The notes: generated from the letters alone by a model not told the origin. Counted from the stretch's first letter, positions 9,601 through 18,415 are shown. The stretch: DNA of 64,000 nt from Pedobacter sandarakinus (GCF_026240095.1 NZ_JAPIVG010000002.1:558001-622000), one strand, 5' to 3'. Translations and numbers: made by a program.

Positions 9601-10007
9601 TTCTGACTGGTTGCAAAACTACGAGTAACCACCGTGTATCCAACCATATTAAAAGAGATAGCGCTCCCATTTGGAACATTAATGGAAAAATCACCATTAC
9701 TATTAGTTACACCTACTACTTTTCTACTGGCATCTGAAATAGTAGTTCCAATTAGTGGTTGACTATCATCATCATCCAATACCTTTCCTTTTATGACTAC
9801 GTTTGGTTTTGCTTGCTGAGAAAAAGACAGCTGTGCGCTTGCTACAAAAAATATCAAGAGCAAAATACTTGCAATAAACGAGTTTCGAGTCCCAGATTTC
9901 CCACGAAAGGTGCTAACCCTTTTAGGTGAAATTACCTGCCTGTTCGAGTTGACTGCTACATCTCCATGCAAACATCGAGCAAATGGTTGAGTAGAATTTT
10001 TGATCAT
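6681..10007 (-). CDS. SusC/RagA-family TonB-dependent outer-membrane transporter
   Basis: About 1108 residues from MIKNSTQPFARC. A basic N-terminal stretch is followed by a hydrophobic signal segment (SFIASILLLIFFVASAQLSFS). Next come a carboxypeptidase-regulatory-like domain starting VVIKGKVLDDDD, a TonB-box/plug region (NEVVVTALGIKREEKALGYA; DGVVASS; LKGPGASALYGQRGANGAIIITTK) and a 22-strand-type barrel. The plug motifs are the SusC signature. It imports a ligand captured by the adjacent SusD, using TonB energy. No anti-sigma-interacting STN domain is seen before the plug. The upstream ATG at 10073 would add 22 charged residues before the leader and is less likely. It is the first gene of the minus-strand operon. 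Confidence 0.95.
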   Translation of the reverse strand: MIKNSTQPFARCLHGDVAVNSNRQVISPKRVSTFRGKSGTRNSFIASILLLIFFVASAQLSFSQQAKPNVVIKGKVLDDDDSQPLIGTTISDASRKVVGVTNSNGDFSINVPNGSAISFNMVGYTVVTRSFATSQNGILVRLKPSSSTLNEVVVTALGIKREEKALGYATTTVDSTALTNAVSSNWTDALSGKVAGLNLVRNSGPAASNKIILRGENNLTGDNEALIVIDGVVASSSARRSPASSGGVYGTSGDIMPPDFGSALNDLNPDDIESVTVLKGPGASALYGQRGANGAIIITTKSGSASKKKLSISFTSNSTWESVNKNPDIQSEFGQGQFGVPYFSYGTTEDGPSTNATSASWGAPFGTGRSFYQYDPATKTRGLTRTPWVAYENPIKSFFQTGFESSNAVSLDGAYKNVGMRFSASHGNNEWIVPNTGLERTSLTFSANSNVSKKLSINFKTIYNNRHSDNLPATGYGNQSLMYWFMFAQPNVNTDWYRDYWAPDATNIRFVNITTTNPESPYAVSEQYLNKQRRNGALGNLQANYKFNKELSLMVRGSIDYNHEIRETQRPWDAAGNKFAQGSYRVQDINSYEINADFLLKYDKTISKSVKMNATVGGSQMRNEYKKSELRADGLVEPGIYSLTNNAGPLISVPDTARYRINSFYGALSFTFKNFLYLDLTGRQDWSSTLATPFRTDNVGFFYPSASTSFVVSDLWELPKAITFFKLRASVSQVGSGGTTPYRTAYNYSLAANGIYPDSAMTNPNILPNPNLKPLKTTTIELGTELRMFKNRFGLDFAAYMGNTKNQILSRIVDRATGYNVAVFNVGKVENKGLELAINGTPLQTKKFKWQLTGTFTANRNKITELADSSVVLRTGALGGGQIVANVGGSMGDLYGRGLMRSPDGQIIFDQSTGNAKIGTTDLVYLGNTMPKFRFSFGTTITIDRFSINGLFDAQVGAVAHSLTFSRMAALGKLKITLPGRYNGVIGEGVVQNPDGTYRPNDVVATNLESFYTALYGSDQAEGSVFSTDYLKFREANITFSFGKQFLKSIGFTKLTIGAYGRNLFIWSPWPAFDPEFGTLSGSDIVQGFETGQLPSTRSYGVRLVVGL

Positions 10008-10073
10008 AATTATTATATCCAGTTTTAAAGCTTTTTCCGATTTCGGCCTATCCCTTTCAGGATTTGCCCGCAA

Positions 10074-10632
10074 AGTAAGTGTGTTTGTGTTAAGAATATG
10101 TTACGTGATTATTAACGAATAGGAAGGGCTCAATGATGTTACGATTGGTTAGTTGTTATGTTATTTTATGTTTCGTTTTATAAAAATATAAAAAACAAAT
10201 CGAAATTAAAAAAAATAGCGAGTTTATTGGAAATTAATTTTGTACGAGAAAGTTATCAAAGCACCAGACGTGTTCACAACACATATGAAAAAACACAAAC
10301 ACCTAAATAAATTGGCTTTATAGAGCATAATAGACCTATCTTTAATAGAATTATTTGGGCAGCCTCGTGGACAACAAAGGCTATAAGCGTGTGTAATAAT
10401 TTCATTACAACGCCTAAGAATACTTCAAATAATTATTCAAGCAAACGAAATCCAAATCATTGTAACTTTTTCGTTTGCTTGAAATCGAAACATAAAGAAA
10501 GTGTGAAGCGTAGTTGAATGTGCGTCGATTACAAAGCTTACATAATTAAATTAGTTTGGCAACAATTCGTTTAATAATCAATGTTTGATTTAATTTGCAA
10601 ACATCAGTTGGTTTAAAAACAAAAGCATAACA
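10074..10632. promoter_or_regulatory. Divergent intergenic region between susC and the ROK kinase
   Basis: About 560 bp of very AT-rich sequence with no credible ORF. It must hold the promoters for the minus-strand SusC operon and the plus-strand ROK/gnd/zwf/pgl genes. I found no convincing match to the Bacteroidota -7 box (TAnnTTTG) on either strand. The only clear structure is the long perfect inverted repeat listed separately (10436-10483). Confidence 0.5.
10436..10483. repeat. Perfect 15-bp inverted repeat, 18-nt spacer
   Basis: The arms TTCAAGCAAACGAAA (10436-10450) and TTTCGTTTGCTTGAA (10469-10483) are exact reverse complements. The structure lies between two divergent genes, about 150 nt upstream of the ROK kinase start. 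It could be a two-site operator, a hairpin in a 5' leader, or the end of a small RNA. There is no clear run of T after the stem on either strand, so a simple terminator is less likely. Confidence 0.75.
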
Positions 10633-11385
10633 ATGAAAATGAATAGTAACGAGCAGAATATCTTATCTATTGATATAGGTGGAACAAGTATCAAGACAGT
10701 TCTTTTGGATGAGTATGGTAATATGTTATCAGATTATCTGAAAAGTAAAACCCCCGATAGCGCAACACCTAAGGATATTGTTGAAGGAATTCAAGAACTA
10801 ATCAAACCAATTCCAAATACTTTCAATAGGGTTTCAATTGGTTTTCCTGGTTATGTTAAAAATGGGATTGTTAAAACCGCTCCAAATTTAGCCAAAAACA
10901 AATGGGATGATGTAGCGTTAGCACAGCGTGTTGCTGATGCACTTGATAAACCCGTAAGACTCGTAAATGATGCAGACCAGCAAGGGCTAGGCGTTGTTGA
11001 TGGGAAGGGCTTCGAAATCGTATTTACTGTAGGAACTGGTTTTGGCACTGCACTATTGTTCGACGGTGACCTACTCCCCCATTTGGAGTTGGCACACTTC
11101 CCAATTAGCAAAGAAGAAGATTATGATGATTACATTGGAAACAAGGCCTTTGAGAAACTTGGAAATGAGAGATGGAATAAGCGGCTAAAGAAGGTAATCG
11201 AAACCTATAAAACTGTATTTAACTATGATACGTTGTATATAGGTGGTGGCAACGCCAAGCATATCGATTTTAAGTTAGACAGCAACATTAAATTGGTTTC
11301 AAACAGAGATGGAATTAAAGGTGGTGCGAAGCTTTGGAAACTCGCAGATAAGTTTAACATCTTCACTGTAAATCCAAAAGTGTAA
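10633..11385 (+). CDS. ppgK: ROK-family sugar kinase, likely polyphosphate glucokinase
   Basis: A 250-residue ROK-fold kinase. The N-terminal phosphate-binding loop is SIDIGGTSIKTVLLD (12-26). The catalytic base region is VNDADQQGLG, with Asp113 in NDAD. The second phosphate motif is TVGTGFGTALLFDG (from 132). The CxCGxxGC zinc motif of classical ROK repressors and kinases is absent, and the length (250-270) and the segment FPGYVKNGIVKTAPNL match polyphosphate-dependent glucokinases. These phosphorylate glucose to glucose 6-phosphate with polyP (and often ATP). The gene lies 96 nt before gnd and near zwf, pgl and ppk1/ppx, which suits a supplier of glucose 6-phosphate. Donor specificity cannot be read from sequence, so an ATP glucokinase remains possible. 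Confidence 0.72.
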   Translation: MKMNSNEQNILSIDIGGTSIKTVLLDEYGNMLSDYLKSKTPDSATPKDIVEGIQELIKPIPNTFNRVSIGFPGYVKNGIVKTAPNLAKNKWDDVALAQRVADALDKPVRLVNDADQQGLGVVDGKGFEIVFTVGTGFGTALLFDGDLLPHLELAHFPISKEEDYDDYIGNKAFEKLGNERWNKRLKKVIETYKTVFNYDTLYIGGGNAKHIDFKLDSNIKLVSNRDGIKGGAKLWKLADKFNIFTVNPKV

Positions 11386-11481
11386 ACTATACACTAACTA
11401 GATCCATTTATTACAATCTTTTAACATCAAAATCCATTAAATTAATTTGGAAACCCTAATTTTGGTTAAATAAAAAAACAA

Positions 11482-12897
11482 ATGTCAAATAACGAATCTA
11501 AAAATTACAAATTGGGAATGATAGGTTTAGGTACCATGGGCCGTAACCTATTGTTAAACATGGCAGATAAAGGATTTGCTGTAACTGGTTACGACAAAGA
11601 TCGGAAGATGATTGCCAAACTTGAGGAAGAAGGACAAAAACACCAACTCGAAGGTTTTGATAATATTGATGCATTTATCAATAGCTTGCAAACACCTCGT
11701 ACCTTAATCCTCCTTGTACCAGCAGGCCCAATAGTTGATAGCGTTATTTCTGAACTAAAACCTCTACTTAGCAAGGGCGACATTATCATCGATAGCGGGA
11801 ATTCCCACTTTACCGATACAAATAGAAGAGTTGATGAATTGGAGAAAGACGGACTTCATTTCTTTGGAATGGGAATTTCGGGTGGAGAAGAAGGTGCACG
11901 ATTTGGGCCAAGTATGATGCCGGGTGGCGACAAAGATGCATACAATGTTGTAAAGGATGTTTTTGAAGCTGTTGCTGCCAAGGTAGGCTCAGACCCTTGT
12001 GTAACCTATATTGGTCCAGGCGCATCCGGTCATTTTGTAAAAATGGTTCATAATGGTATTGAATATGCCATAATGGAGTTAATTGCAGAAGTTTATGGCA
12101 TTTTAAAAAATGGCTTGGGTTACTCAAATGAACAGATTTACGAAGTGTTTAAAAAGTGGAATGAGGGAAAACTAAAGTCATTTTTGCTGGAAATTACCGC
12201 AGAAATCTTCTTGTACAAAGATACCGTGAGCAGTAGTGATTTAGTTGACCAGATTAAAGATGAAGCACGCTCCAAAGGCACCGGAAAATGGACATCGGAG
12301 GTTTCCATGGAATTACAGTTACCAATTCCAACCATAAACGAAGCTGTTTCAAACCGGGATCTTTCTAAATTCAAACAGTTAAGGGTTACTCTGGAAGCCG
12401 CATTTGGCGAGAAAAAAACCGCTACAGATATTAATCTTGATGATTTGGAAAATGCGTTTTATTTCGCAATGATCAGCGCATATGCCCAGGGTATGCATTT
12501 GCTGTTTCAGGCTTCTAAAGAATATCAGTATGATTTATCTCTGCAAGAGATTGCCAAGATCTGGCGTGGAGGATGTATAATAAGGGCTAAATTTCTAGAA
12601 GATATCTATCAAGCTTATGATAAAAATAATCTATTAGAACATTTATTTGGTGATGATGGAGTTCAGCATATCATCAAAGATTGTTTAACAGGTACTCGCA
12701 AAACCATTACGGCTTGTATAAATGCAGGGATCGGTGTTCCGGCATTTGCATCTACGTTAACCTATTTCGATACCATCACCACTGCAAGAATGCCGTCTAA
12801 TCTGATTCAAGCACAACGCGATTTTTTTGGTGCACATACCTTTGAAAGAATAGATCAGGAGGGTACTTTCCACGCTGATTGGAACAAACTGTCATAA
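11482..12897 (+). CDS. gnd: 6-phosphogluconate dehydrogenase (decarboxylating)
   Basis: A 471-residue enzyme of the usual length. The N-terminal Rossmann motif is GLGTMG (15-20). The substrate-binding signature is GPGASGHFVKMVHNGIEY near residues 178-195, with the catalytic Lys and nearby Glu. The C-terminal all-helical domain carries the 'GGCIIRAKFL' segment. It oxidises 6-phosphogluconate to ribulose 5-phosphate, CO2 and NADPH in the cytosol. It lies 22 nt upstream of zwf, and with pgl downstream the whole oxidative pentose phosphate branch is encoded here. No unusual residues were seen. Confidence 0.97.
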   Translation: MSNNESKNYKLGMIGLGTMGRNLLLNMADKGFAVTGYDKDRKMIAKLEEEGQKHQLEGFDNIDAFINSLQTPRTLILLVPAGPIVDSVISELKPLLSKGDIIIDSGNSHFTDTNRRVDELEKDGLHFFGMGISGGEEGARFGPSMMPGGDKDAYNVVKDVFEAVAAKVGSDPCVTYIGPGASGHFVKMVHNGIEYAIMELIAEVYGILKNGLGYSNEQIYEVFKKWNEGKLKSFLLEITAEIFLYKDTVSSSDLVDQIKDEARSKGTGKWTSEVSMELQLPIPTINEAVSNRDLSKFKQLRVTLEAAFGEKKTATDINLDDLENAFYFAMISAYAQGMHLLFQASKEYQYDLSLQEIAKIWRGGCIIRAKFLEDIYQAYDKNNLLEHLFGDDGVQHIIKDCLTGTRKTITACINAGIGVPAFASTLTYFDTITTARMPSNLIQAQRDFFGAHTFERIDQEGTFHADWNKLS

Positions 12898-12919
12898 ATA
12901 CACACGAACTAACAAAGAA

Positions 12920-14437
12920 ATGAAAACCAAAGCCGCACTTCACCCAACAATATTTGTAATATTTGGTGGTACAGGTGATTTGAATAAAAGGAAGCTAGCA
13001 CCAGCCCTTTATAATTTATTTATTGAGGGCTACATGCCAGAAAAATTTGCCATTATTGGTACAGGCAGAACAGAATTCACCGATAAAACTTACAAGGAAG
13101 CCTTAAATGATGCAGTGAATGAGTTTTCTCGCTCTGGAAAAGCTGATGATGAAAAGTGGAAAGATTTTGGACAAACCATACACTATTGCCCTACTGATTT
13201 TGCACAACCTAAAACGTTCGAAAACCTCAAATCGGCAGTAGATAAATACCAAAAAGAGTATGGATCAGATACGCAGGTTATTTTTTATTTAGCAGTTGCG
13301 CCAAACTTCTTTCCTGTAATAGCAGAGTGCTTACAGAAATACAAGCTTACGCAGAATGAAGACAATAGTAGAATCGTTATCGAGAAACCATTTGGCCACG
13401 ATCTTGAATCTGCTAAAGAACTTAATAAATTGTTAAGTACTATTTTCACCGAAAAACAAATTTACCGCATCGATCATTATTTAGGTAAAGAAACCGTTCA
13501 AAATATGATGGCATTTCGATTCGCAAATGCCTTATTTGAACCGCTTTGGAACCGATCTTACATTGACCATGTACAAATATCAGTTACGGAGCAATTAGGT
13601 GTAGCCGATCGTGGCGGGTACTACGAAGGTGCAGGAGCCTTGCGGGATATGATTCAGAATCACCTACTTCAATTGCTTTGCCTGATTGGTATGGAAGCGC
13701 CAATTAATTTCGATGCAGATGAAATCAGGAATCGTAAGGTTGAAGTTTTGAGGGCAATGCGTCCATTTTCTCCTGAAGATATTCGTTTTAATACTGTTAG
13801 GGGCCAATATAGCAAAGGATGGGTTGAAGGAAAGGAAGTTCCCGGATACCGCCAGGAAAAAGGTGTAGATCCGCATTCAAATACCGAAACATTTTCTGCA
13901 GTTAAGTTCCATATCGATAATTGGAGATGGCAAGGCATTCCATTTTATCTACGTACCGGAAAACGTTTAAATCAAACTTCCTCATTAATTACGATTCAAT
14001 TCAGGGATGTTCCGCATCAGATTTTTTCTTCTGGAGTGACTGAAAACTGGCAGCAAAACCGTTTAGTAATCAGTATTCAACCCGAAATGAGCATCCGCAT
14101 GCAGGTGCAAGCCAAGAGACCTGGTTTAGATATGGTTTTAAACCCGGTTGATATGGTGTTTGATTATAAAGGCACTTATGAAGGCGATACCCCGGAAGCT
14201 TATGAAACACTTCTACTTGATGCCATGATGGGTGATCAAACGCTATTTATGCGTGGAGACCAGGTTGAAGCAGCATGGGAGTTGGTAATGCCTATATTAA
14301 ATACTTGGGAAAGCAAAAAATCAATTAATTTCCCTAATTACCCTGCAGATAGCTGGGGACCTGAAGAGGCTGAGGCGCTTATAGCCAGAGATGGCTTTCA
14401 TTGGTTTAATTTGCCATTAAAAAATAACCAGGATTAA
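12920..14437 (+). CDS. zwf: Glucose-6-phosphate 1-dehydrogenase
   Basis: A 505-residue protein of family length. The coenzyme-binding motif FGGTGDLNKRKLAPALYN is at about residues 15-32. The active-site signature RIDHYLGKE is at 183-191, including the conserved His and Lys. The C-terminal region contains the beta-sheet domain motifs (FYLRTGKRL). It converts glucose 6-phosphate to 6-phosphogluconolactone with production of NADPH. It sits 22 nt after gnd and 94 nt before pgl, all on the plus strand, so co-expression is likely. The 94-nt gap leaves room for a separate promoter for pgl, but none is obvious. Confidence 0.97.
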   Translation: MKTKAALHPTIFVIFGGTGDLNKRKLAPALYNLFIEGYMPEKFAIIGTGRTEFTDKTYKEALNDAVNEFSRSGKADDEKWKDFGQTIHYCPTDFAQPKTFENLKSAVDKYQKEYGSDTQVIFYLAVAPNFFPVIAECLQKYKLTQNEDNSRIVIEKPFGHDLESAKELNKLLSTIFTEKQIYRIDHYLGKETVQNMMAFRFANALFEPLWNRSYIDHVQISVTEQLGVADRGGYYEGAGALRDMIQNHLLQLLCLIGMEAPINFDADEIRNRKVEVLRAMRPFSPEDIRFNTVRGQYSKGWVEGKEVPGYRQEKGVDPHSNTETFSAVKFHIDNWRWQGIPFYLRTGKRLNQTSSLITIQFRDVPHQIFSSGVTENWQQNRLVISIQPEMSIRMQVQAKRPGLDMVLNPVDMVFDYKGTYEGDTPEAYETLLLDAMMGDQTLFMRGDQVEAAWELVMPILNTWESKKSINFPNYPADSWGPEEAEALIARDGFHWFNLPLKNNQD

Positions 14438-14531
14438 TATTTTATCTATCATGAAGTAGTATAAAATAGATTTAACGGCTTACAATAGCGCTGTAAGGAT
14501 ATTATTACTTTTTGATTTTAGTTTAAATAAC

Positions 14532-15257
14532 ATGAATTTACTCATATATAAAACGCTCGATGAATTAAACCAAGACCTCGCTGATTATGTGATAAAAATT
14601 GCAGAAATGTCTATCGAGGAGAACAATCGTTTTAATTTTGTTTTAACAGGTGGAAGTTCACCAAAAGCGCTTTATGAGTTGCTGGCTACTGATTGCGAAC
14701 ATAGAATTGATTGGGAAAAGGTCTATTTCTTTTTCGGTGATGAACGAAATGTGCCTGCCACTGATGATAACTATAACGGTCTGATGGCTAAAAAGGCTTT
14801 ATTAGATCCGCTAGGTATTAAAGAAGAACATATTTTTTATGTTGATACATCATTAGCTCCTGAAAAAGCTGCAATTGAGTACAAAAAGGTAATCGACAAG
14901 CATTTTGCTGGAGAAGAAGTTGTTTTTGATTTAGTTCTTTTAGGTATGGGCGATGATGCGCATACGGCTTCAATCTTCCCACAGACGGATTTGGTTACGA
15001 ATGAAGAAGTAAATGTGGCATCTGTCTTTGTTGAAAAACTGAATACTTATCGCATTAGCTTTACCGCACCACTTATTAATAAAGCTGATAATGTAGCTTT
15101 TTTGGTTTTCGGAGAAAATAAAGCAGAAGCACTAAAGCATGTGGTTTGCGATAAAGAAAAAAATTACAGTTTATATCCCTCGCAGCTTATAGATCCAATC
15201 GATGGTAAATTAACCTGGTTCACAGATGAAGCTGCAACAAAACTTCTGGAAGATTAA
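14532..15257 (+). CDS. pgl: 6-phosphogluconolactonase (SOL/DevB type)
   Basis: A 241-residue protein of the DevB/NagB-like superfamily. Motifs are TGGSSPKALYELL (about 40-52), the phosphate-binding loop; FFGDERNVPATDDNYN (72-87); and GMGDDAHTASIFP (about 141-153), containing the catalytic His. It hydrolyses 6-phosphogluconolactone to 6-phosphogluconate between Zwf and Gnd. It is the last gene of the plus-strand pentose phosphate cluster and is followed by a strong bidirectional terminator at 15292-15330. Confidence 0.95.
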   Translation: MNLLIYKTLDELNQDLADYVIKIAEMSIEENNRFNFVLTGGSSPKALYELLATDCEHRIDWEKVYFFFGDERNVPATDDNYNGLMAKKALLDPLGIKEEHIFYVDTSLAPEKAAIEYKKVIDKHFAGEEVVFDLVLLGMGDDAHTASIFPQTDLVTNEEVNVASVFVEKLNTYRISFTAPLINKADNVAFLVFGENKAEALKHVVCDKEKNYSLYPSQLIDPIDGKLTWFTDEAATKLLED

Positions 15258-15291
15258 CGGAATCGGTAAAAGTAACATAGCAAGCGCACAT

Positions 15292-15330
15292 AAAAAAACG
15301 GAACAACCATCGGTATGTTCCGTTTTTTTT
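15292..15330. terminator. Bidirectional intrinsic terminator between pgl and ppx
   Basis: The stem AACGGAACA / TGTTCCGTT with a 10-nt loop (15306-15315) is flanked by a run of A on the left and a run of eight T on the right. It can therefore terminate both the plus-strand pgl transcript and the convergent minus-strand ppx transcript. It lies 35 nt after the pgl stop and about 89 nt beyond the ppx stop. Confidence 0.88.
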
Positions 15331-15418
15331 AAGGACTCTTTTTATTTGGAGAATAAGGACCTTAGAGATTAAGTAATAATCAAATATACTAACCTGTATC
15401 ACACCGAGATTGAAAGAG

Positions 15419-16306
15419 TTAAGACAAGCTTAATTTTTCTTCAATCAGCAAATTTATTATTCCATCGGCCATGCCAACTTTTGGTACAAAAATCTGCTTA
15501 ATACCTGTCCACTTCATCAGGGTAAGATAAATTTCACTTGCTGGGATAATCACATCTGCCCTGTCGGCATTTAAGCCCAAGGTGTGAATACGCTCTTTTA
15601 ATGAATAGCCACTTAGTTTATTATAAAGAGCATTTAGTTTATGTAAAGACATCGGCGCACCTTCCTTTTCTTCGCTCATTCTAAATAATTTATTGATGTT
15701 TCCGCCAGTACCAATCGCCGCTAATTGTTTGTAGCCTTTTGTATGCGCTTTCACCCACTCCTTCATCTCTTCCCAAGTCTCTTCTTTATCCTGGTTATCC
15801 AACATCCTAATCGTGCCAATGTTGAAAGATTTTGATGCTTCAGGGATGCCTTTCACGAAAACAGAAAGCTCAGTGCTACCCCCTCCAACGTCTATATACA
15901 GGTATGTTTTATCTGCATCTAAATTCGCTTCAATGTGGTTAGCATAGATGATGTTTGCCTCACGCTGACCTTCAATAATTTCAAGGGTTAAATCCGTAGA
16001 CTCCTTGATCAACTTAACAATGTCTTGCCCATTATTTGCTTCACGCATTGCCGAAGTTGCACAGGCCAAGTATTCAGATACATGATATACATCCATCAAG
16101 TTTTTAAACGCTGCCATTGTTTTTACCAAATCACCGGCTTTCTTTTCCGATATCTTTTGTTCAAGAAACGCATCGTCTCCTAAGCGAAGCGGAACCCGGA
16201 TCAGCGTGTTTTTTTTGTACTTAAATTTTCCATCTTGATTACTAATATCAGCAATGAGTAGCCTTACTGCATTTGAACCAATATCTATAGCTGCATATCT
16301 TAACAT
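15419..16306 (-). CDS. ppx: Ppx/GppA-family exopolyphosphatase
   Basis: A 295-residue protein with the ASKHA phosphate-1 motif AIDIGSNAVRLLIAD (6-20) and phosphate-2 motif YIDVGGGSTELSVF near residue 138. It covers only the catalytic Ppx/GppA core, lacking the C-terminal HD-like extension of E. coli Ppx, which is usual in Bacteroidota. It should hydrolyse terminal phosphates of polyphosphate or the gamma-phosphate of pppGpp. Its ATG overlaps the ppk1 stop in a TAATG junction, indicating translational coupling to the polyphosphate kinase. Pairing with ppk1 favours the polyphosphatase reading. Confidence 0.92.
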   Translation of the reverse strand: MLRYAAIDIGSNAVRLLIADISNQDGKFKYKKNTLIRVPLRLGDDAFLEQKISEKKAGDLVKTMAAFKNLMDVYHVSEYLACATSAMREANNGQDIVKLIKESTDLTLEIIEGQREANIIYANHIEANLDADKTYLYIDVGGGSTELSVFVKGIPEASKSFNIGTIRMLDNQDKEETWEEMKEWVKAHTKGYKQLAAIGTGGNINKLFRMSEEKEGAPMSLHKLNALYNKLSGYSLKERIHTLGLNADRADVIIPASEIYLTLMKWTGIKQIFVPKVGMADGIINLLIEEKLSLS

Positions 16307-18366
16307 TAGGACTGGTGCTTGGTTTTTAAGTAATTATAAATATCAACTTGAGCTCTTATTTTTCTGCTCTGCCGGTTTTTATGGTATTTGTTATTATTGA
16401 GTGGATTAATTTGTCGGGCCTTGGTATTATCCTGCAACTGCAGATCAATAATATCCTGAATTTCTTGTTTAACATCCGCATCCAGAACTGGAAAACCTAC
16501 CTCTACCCTATGCTCAAAATTTCTGCTCATTAAATCTGCGGAAGATAAATACATATCATTTTTCCCATTGTTGCTAAAGATGTAAACCCTGGCGTGTTCC
16601 AGGAATTTATCGATAATACTCACCGCTGTAATGTTTTCACTAAAGCCTTTTACACCAGGCACTAAGCAACAAATCCCACGTACAATCAGTTGTATCTTCA
16701 CGCCTGCATTACTAGCATCGTAAAGTTTCGCAATTATTCCTTCATCTGCTAAACTATTAACCTTTAGCATAATATATGCAATCTTGCCACTTTTGGCGTT
16801 TCTGATTTCTCTGTTGATAAAATTAACAAGTTTCGACCTGCTCTCTAGCGGAGAAACAATGAGATGCTTAAATCCCTTAATCACAGTGCGCTTATTTAAC
16901 GCATCAAACAGCTTCACTAAATCATTTGTTATTTCTTTTTTGCTGGTAAAGATGCTATGATCGCAATATAAACCCGCAGTCTTTTCATTAAAGTTGCCGG
17001 TTGCAAGGTTGGCGTAGTAAACAGGCTTTTCTCTTTCAATTCTCTTTACCAAACAAATTTTAGAATGTACTTTATAGTCTGTTAAGCCATAGTTAACCTT
17101 CACGCCTTCTTCCATTAATCTGCTTGTCCAGAAGATATTAGCCTGTTCATCAAACCTGGCTTTGAGTTCTAATACCACAGAAACCATTTTTCCATTTTTT
17201 GCGGCATTGATCAACGCATTAATCACCTTAGAATTTTCGGCCAATCGATAAAGGGTGATTTGAATTTCAGTTACCTTTGGGTCTATGGCTGCTTCTCTTA
17301 AAAACAAAATGATGTAATCATAAGATTGATAAGGAAGGTTAACAAGATAATCTCGTTGTGCCACCCGGGTAAACATGCTTTGTGTACGGTGCAGGTCGTG
17401 AACTTTTAAAGGAATATTTGCCGGATATTCCAATTCTTTCTTGCCCACGTTTGGAAAAGCGATGAAATCGCCAAATTTATGATATCTGTTGCCAGGGATA
17501 AGGCTATCAGCTTCTAATTTTAACTTATTAACTAGCACCGTTAACATATTTAGCGGCATAGCAGAATCGTAAAGCAAGCGCATCGGCTTTCCTTTTTTTC
17601 GCTTCTCTAAGCTACTCTTTAAGTCTTCAATAAATTTATCATTGATATTTTTATCAATATCCAGCTCTGCATCTCGTGTAAGTTGAATGGAATACGCTTC
17701 AAGGTTGTCGTAAGTAAAGACGTAAAAGATATCATCAAGGCAATAACGGATAATATCTTCGGCAAGAATGATAAATTTGAGATCGTTAGTTTCCGGTAAT
17801 ACTAAAAACCGGGGTAAGTTAGGCGGTATCTCAATTAGGGCATACTTTTCCCTTATCTTGGTATCTTTTTTTGAAAGCTTTACAAAGAAATAGAGGTATC
17901 TGTCTTTAAGTTCGGGGAATGGTTTATCCATATCCAACATAATTGGAACAATGTTAGATAAAATCTTATCCCTAAAATGATTTTTGACAAATTCTCCGCG
18001 GCTAACATTGAGCTGGGTATCGTTTAAGATAAAAATGCGATTTTGCGCAAGTTCATTAATCAGTGTGGCTTGAAAAAGTTGATCGAATTTTCGCTCTTGC
18101 TTAACAACGATGTTCTTAATCTCATTAAGTATTTTTTTTGGATTAAAGCCCAAAAGTGCCTTAGCCTTATCATTTAAATTGGTTAGCCGGGTCATTGTGG
18201 CAACCCGAACTCGATAAAACTCTTCAAGATTAGAAGAAAATATTGATAAAAATTTGATTCGCTCAATCAAGGGTACGGTTTCATCGGCAGCCTCTTGCAG
18301 TACCCGCTCGTTAAAATATAGCCAACTTATTTCCCTGTTAAAAAAAGGTATTTTCTTTTTGCTCAT
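16306..18366 (-). CDS. ppk1: Polyphosphate kinase 1
   Basis: A 686-residue protein of normal PPK1 length. The N terminus (FFNREISWLYFNERVLQEA) is the PPK_N signature. The two catalytic histidines of the PLD-like domains are present: VHSKICLVKR with His434, equivalent to the phosphorylated His435 of E. coli, and LEHARVYIF with His591, equivalent to His592. The IQLIVRGICCLVPGVKG segment is also typical. The enzyme reversibly polymerises the gamma-phosphate of ATP into polyphosphate, usually at the inner membrane. It is translationally coupled to ppx downstream. With the ROK kinase it forms a polyphosphate neighbourhood. Confidence 0.97.
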   Translation of the reverse strand: MSKKKIPFFNREISWLYFNERVLQEAADETVPLIERIKFLSIFSSNLEEFYRVRVATMTRLTNLNDKAKALLGFNPKKILNEIKNIVVKQERKFDQLFQATLINELAQNRIFILNDTQLNVSRGEFVKNHFRDKILSNIVPIMLDMDKPFPELKDRYLYFFVKLSKKDTKIREKYALIEIPPNLPRFLVLPETNDLKFIILAEDIIRYCLDDIFYVFTYDNLEAYSIQLTRDAELDIDKNINDKFIEDLKSSLEKRKKGKPMRLLYDSAMPLNMLTVLVNKLKLEADSLIPGNRYHKFGDFIAFPNVGKKELEYPANIPLKVHDLHRTQSMFTRVAQRDYLVNLPYQSYDYIILFLREAAIDPKVTEIQITLYRLAENSKVINALINAAKNGKMVSVVLELKARFDEQANIFWTSRLMEEGVKVNYGLTDYKVHSKICLVKRIEREKPVYYANLATGNFNEKTAGLYCDHSIFTSKKEITNDLVKLFDALNKRTVIKGFKHLIVSPLESRSKLVNFINREIRNAKSGKIAYIMLKVNSLADEGIIAKLYDASNAGVKIQLIVRGICCLVPGVKGFSENITAVSIIDKFLEHARVYIFSNNGKNDMYLSSADLMSRNFEHRVEVGFPVLDADVKQEIQDIIDLQLQDNTKARQINPLNNNKYHKNRQSRKIRAQVDIYNYLKTKHQS

Positions 18367-18415
18367 TAAAAAATTAGAAATCCCTCCATAGCCGGGATGA
18401 TCAAAACTGCAAATT

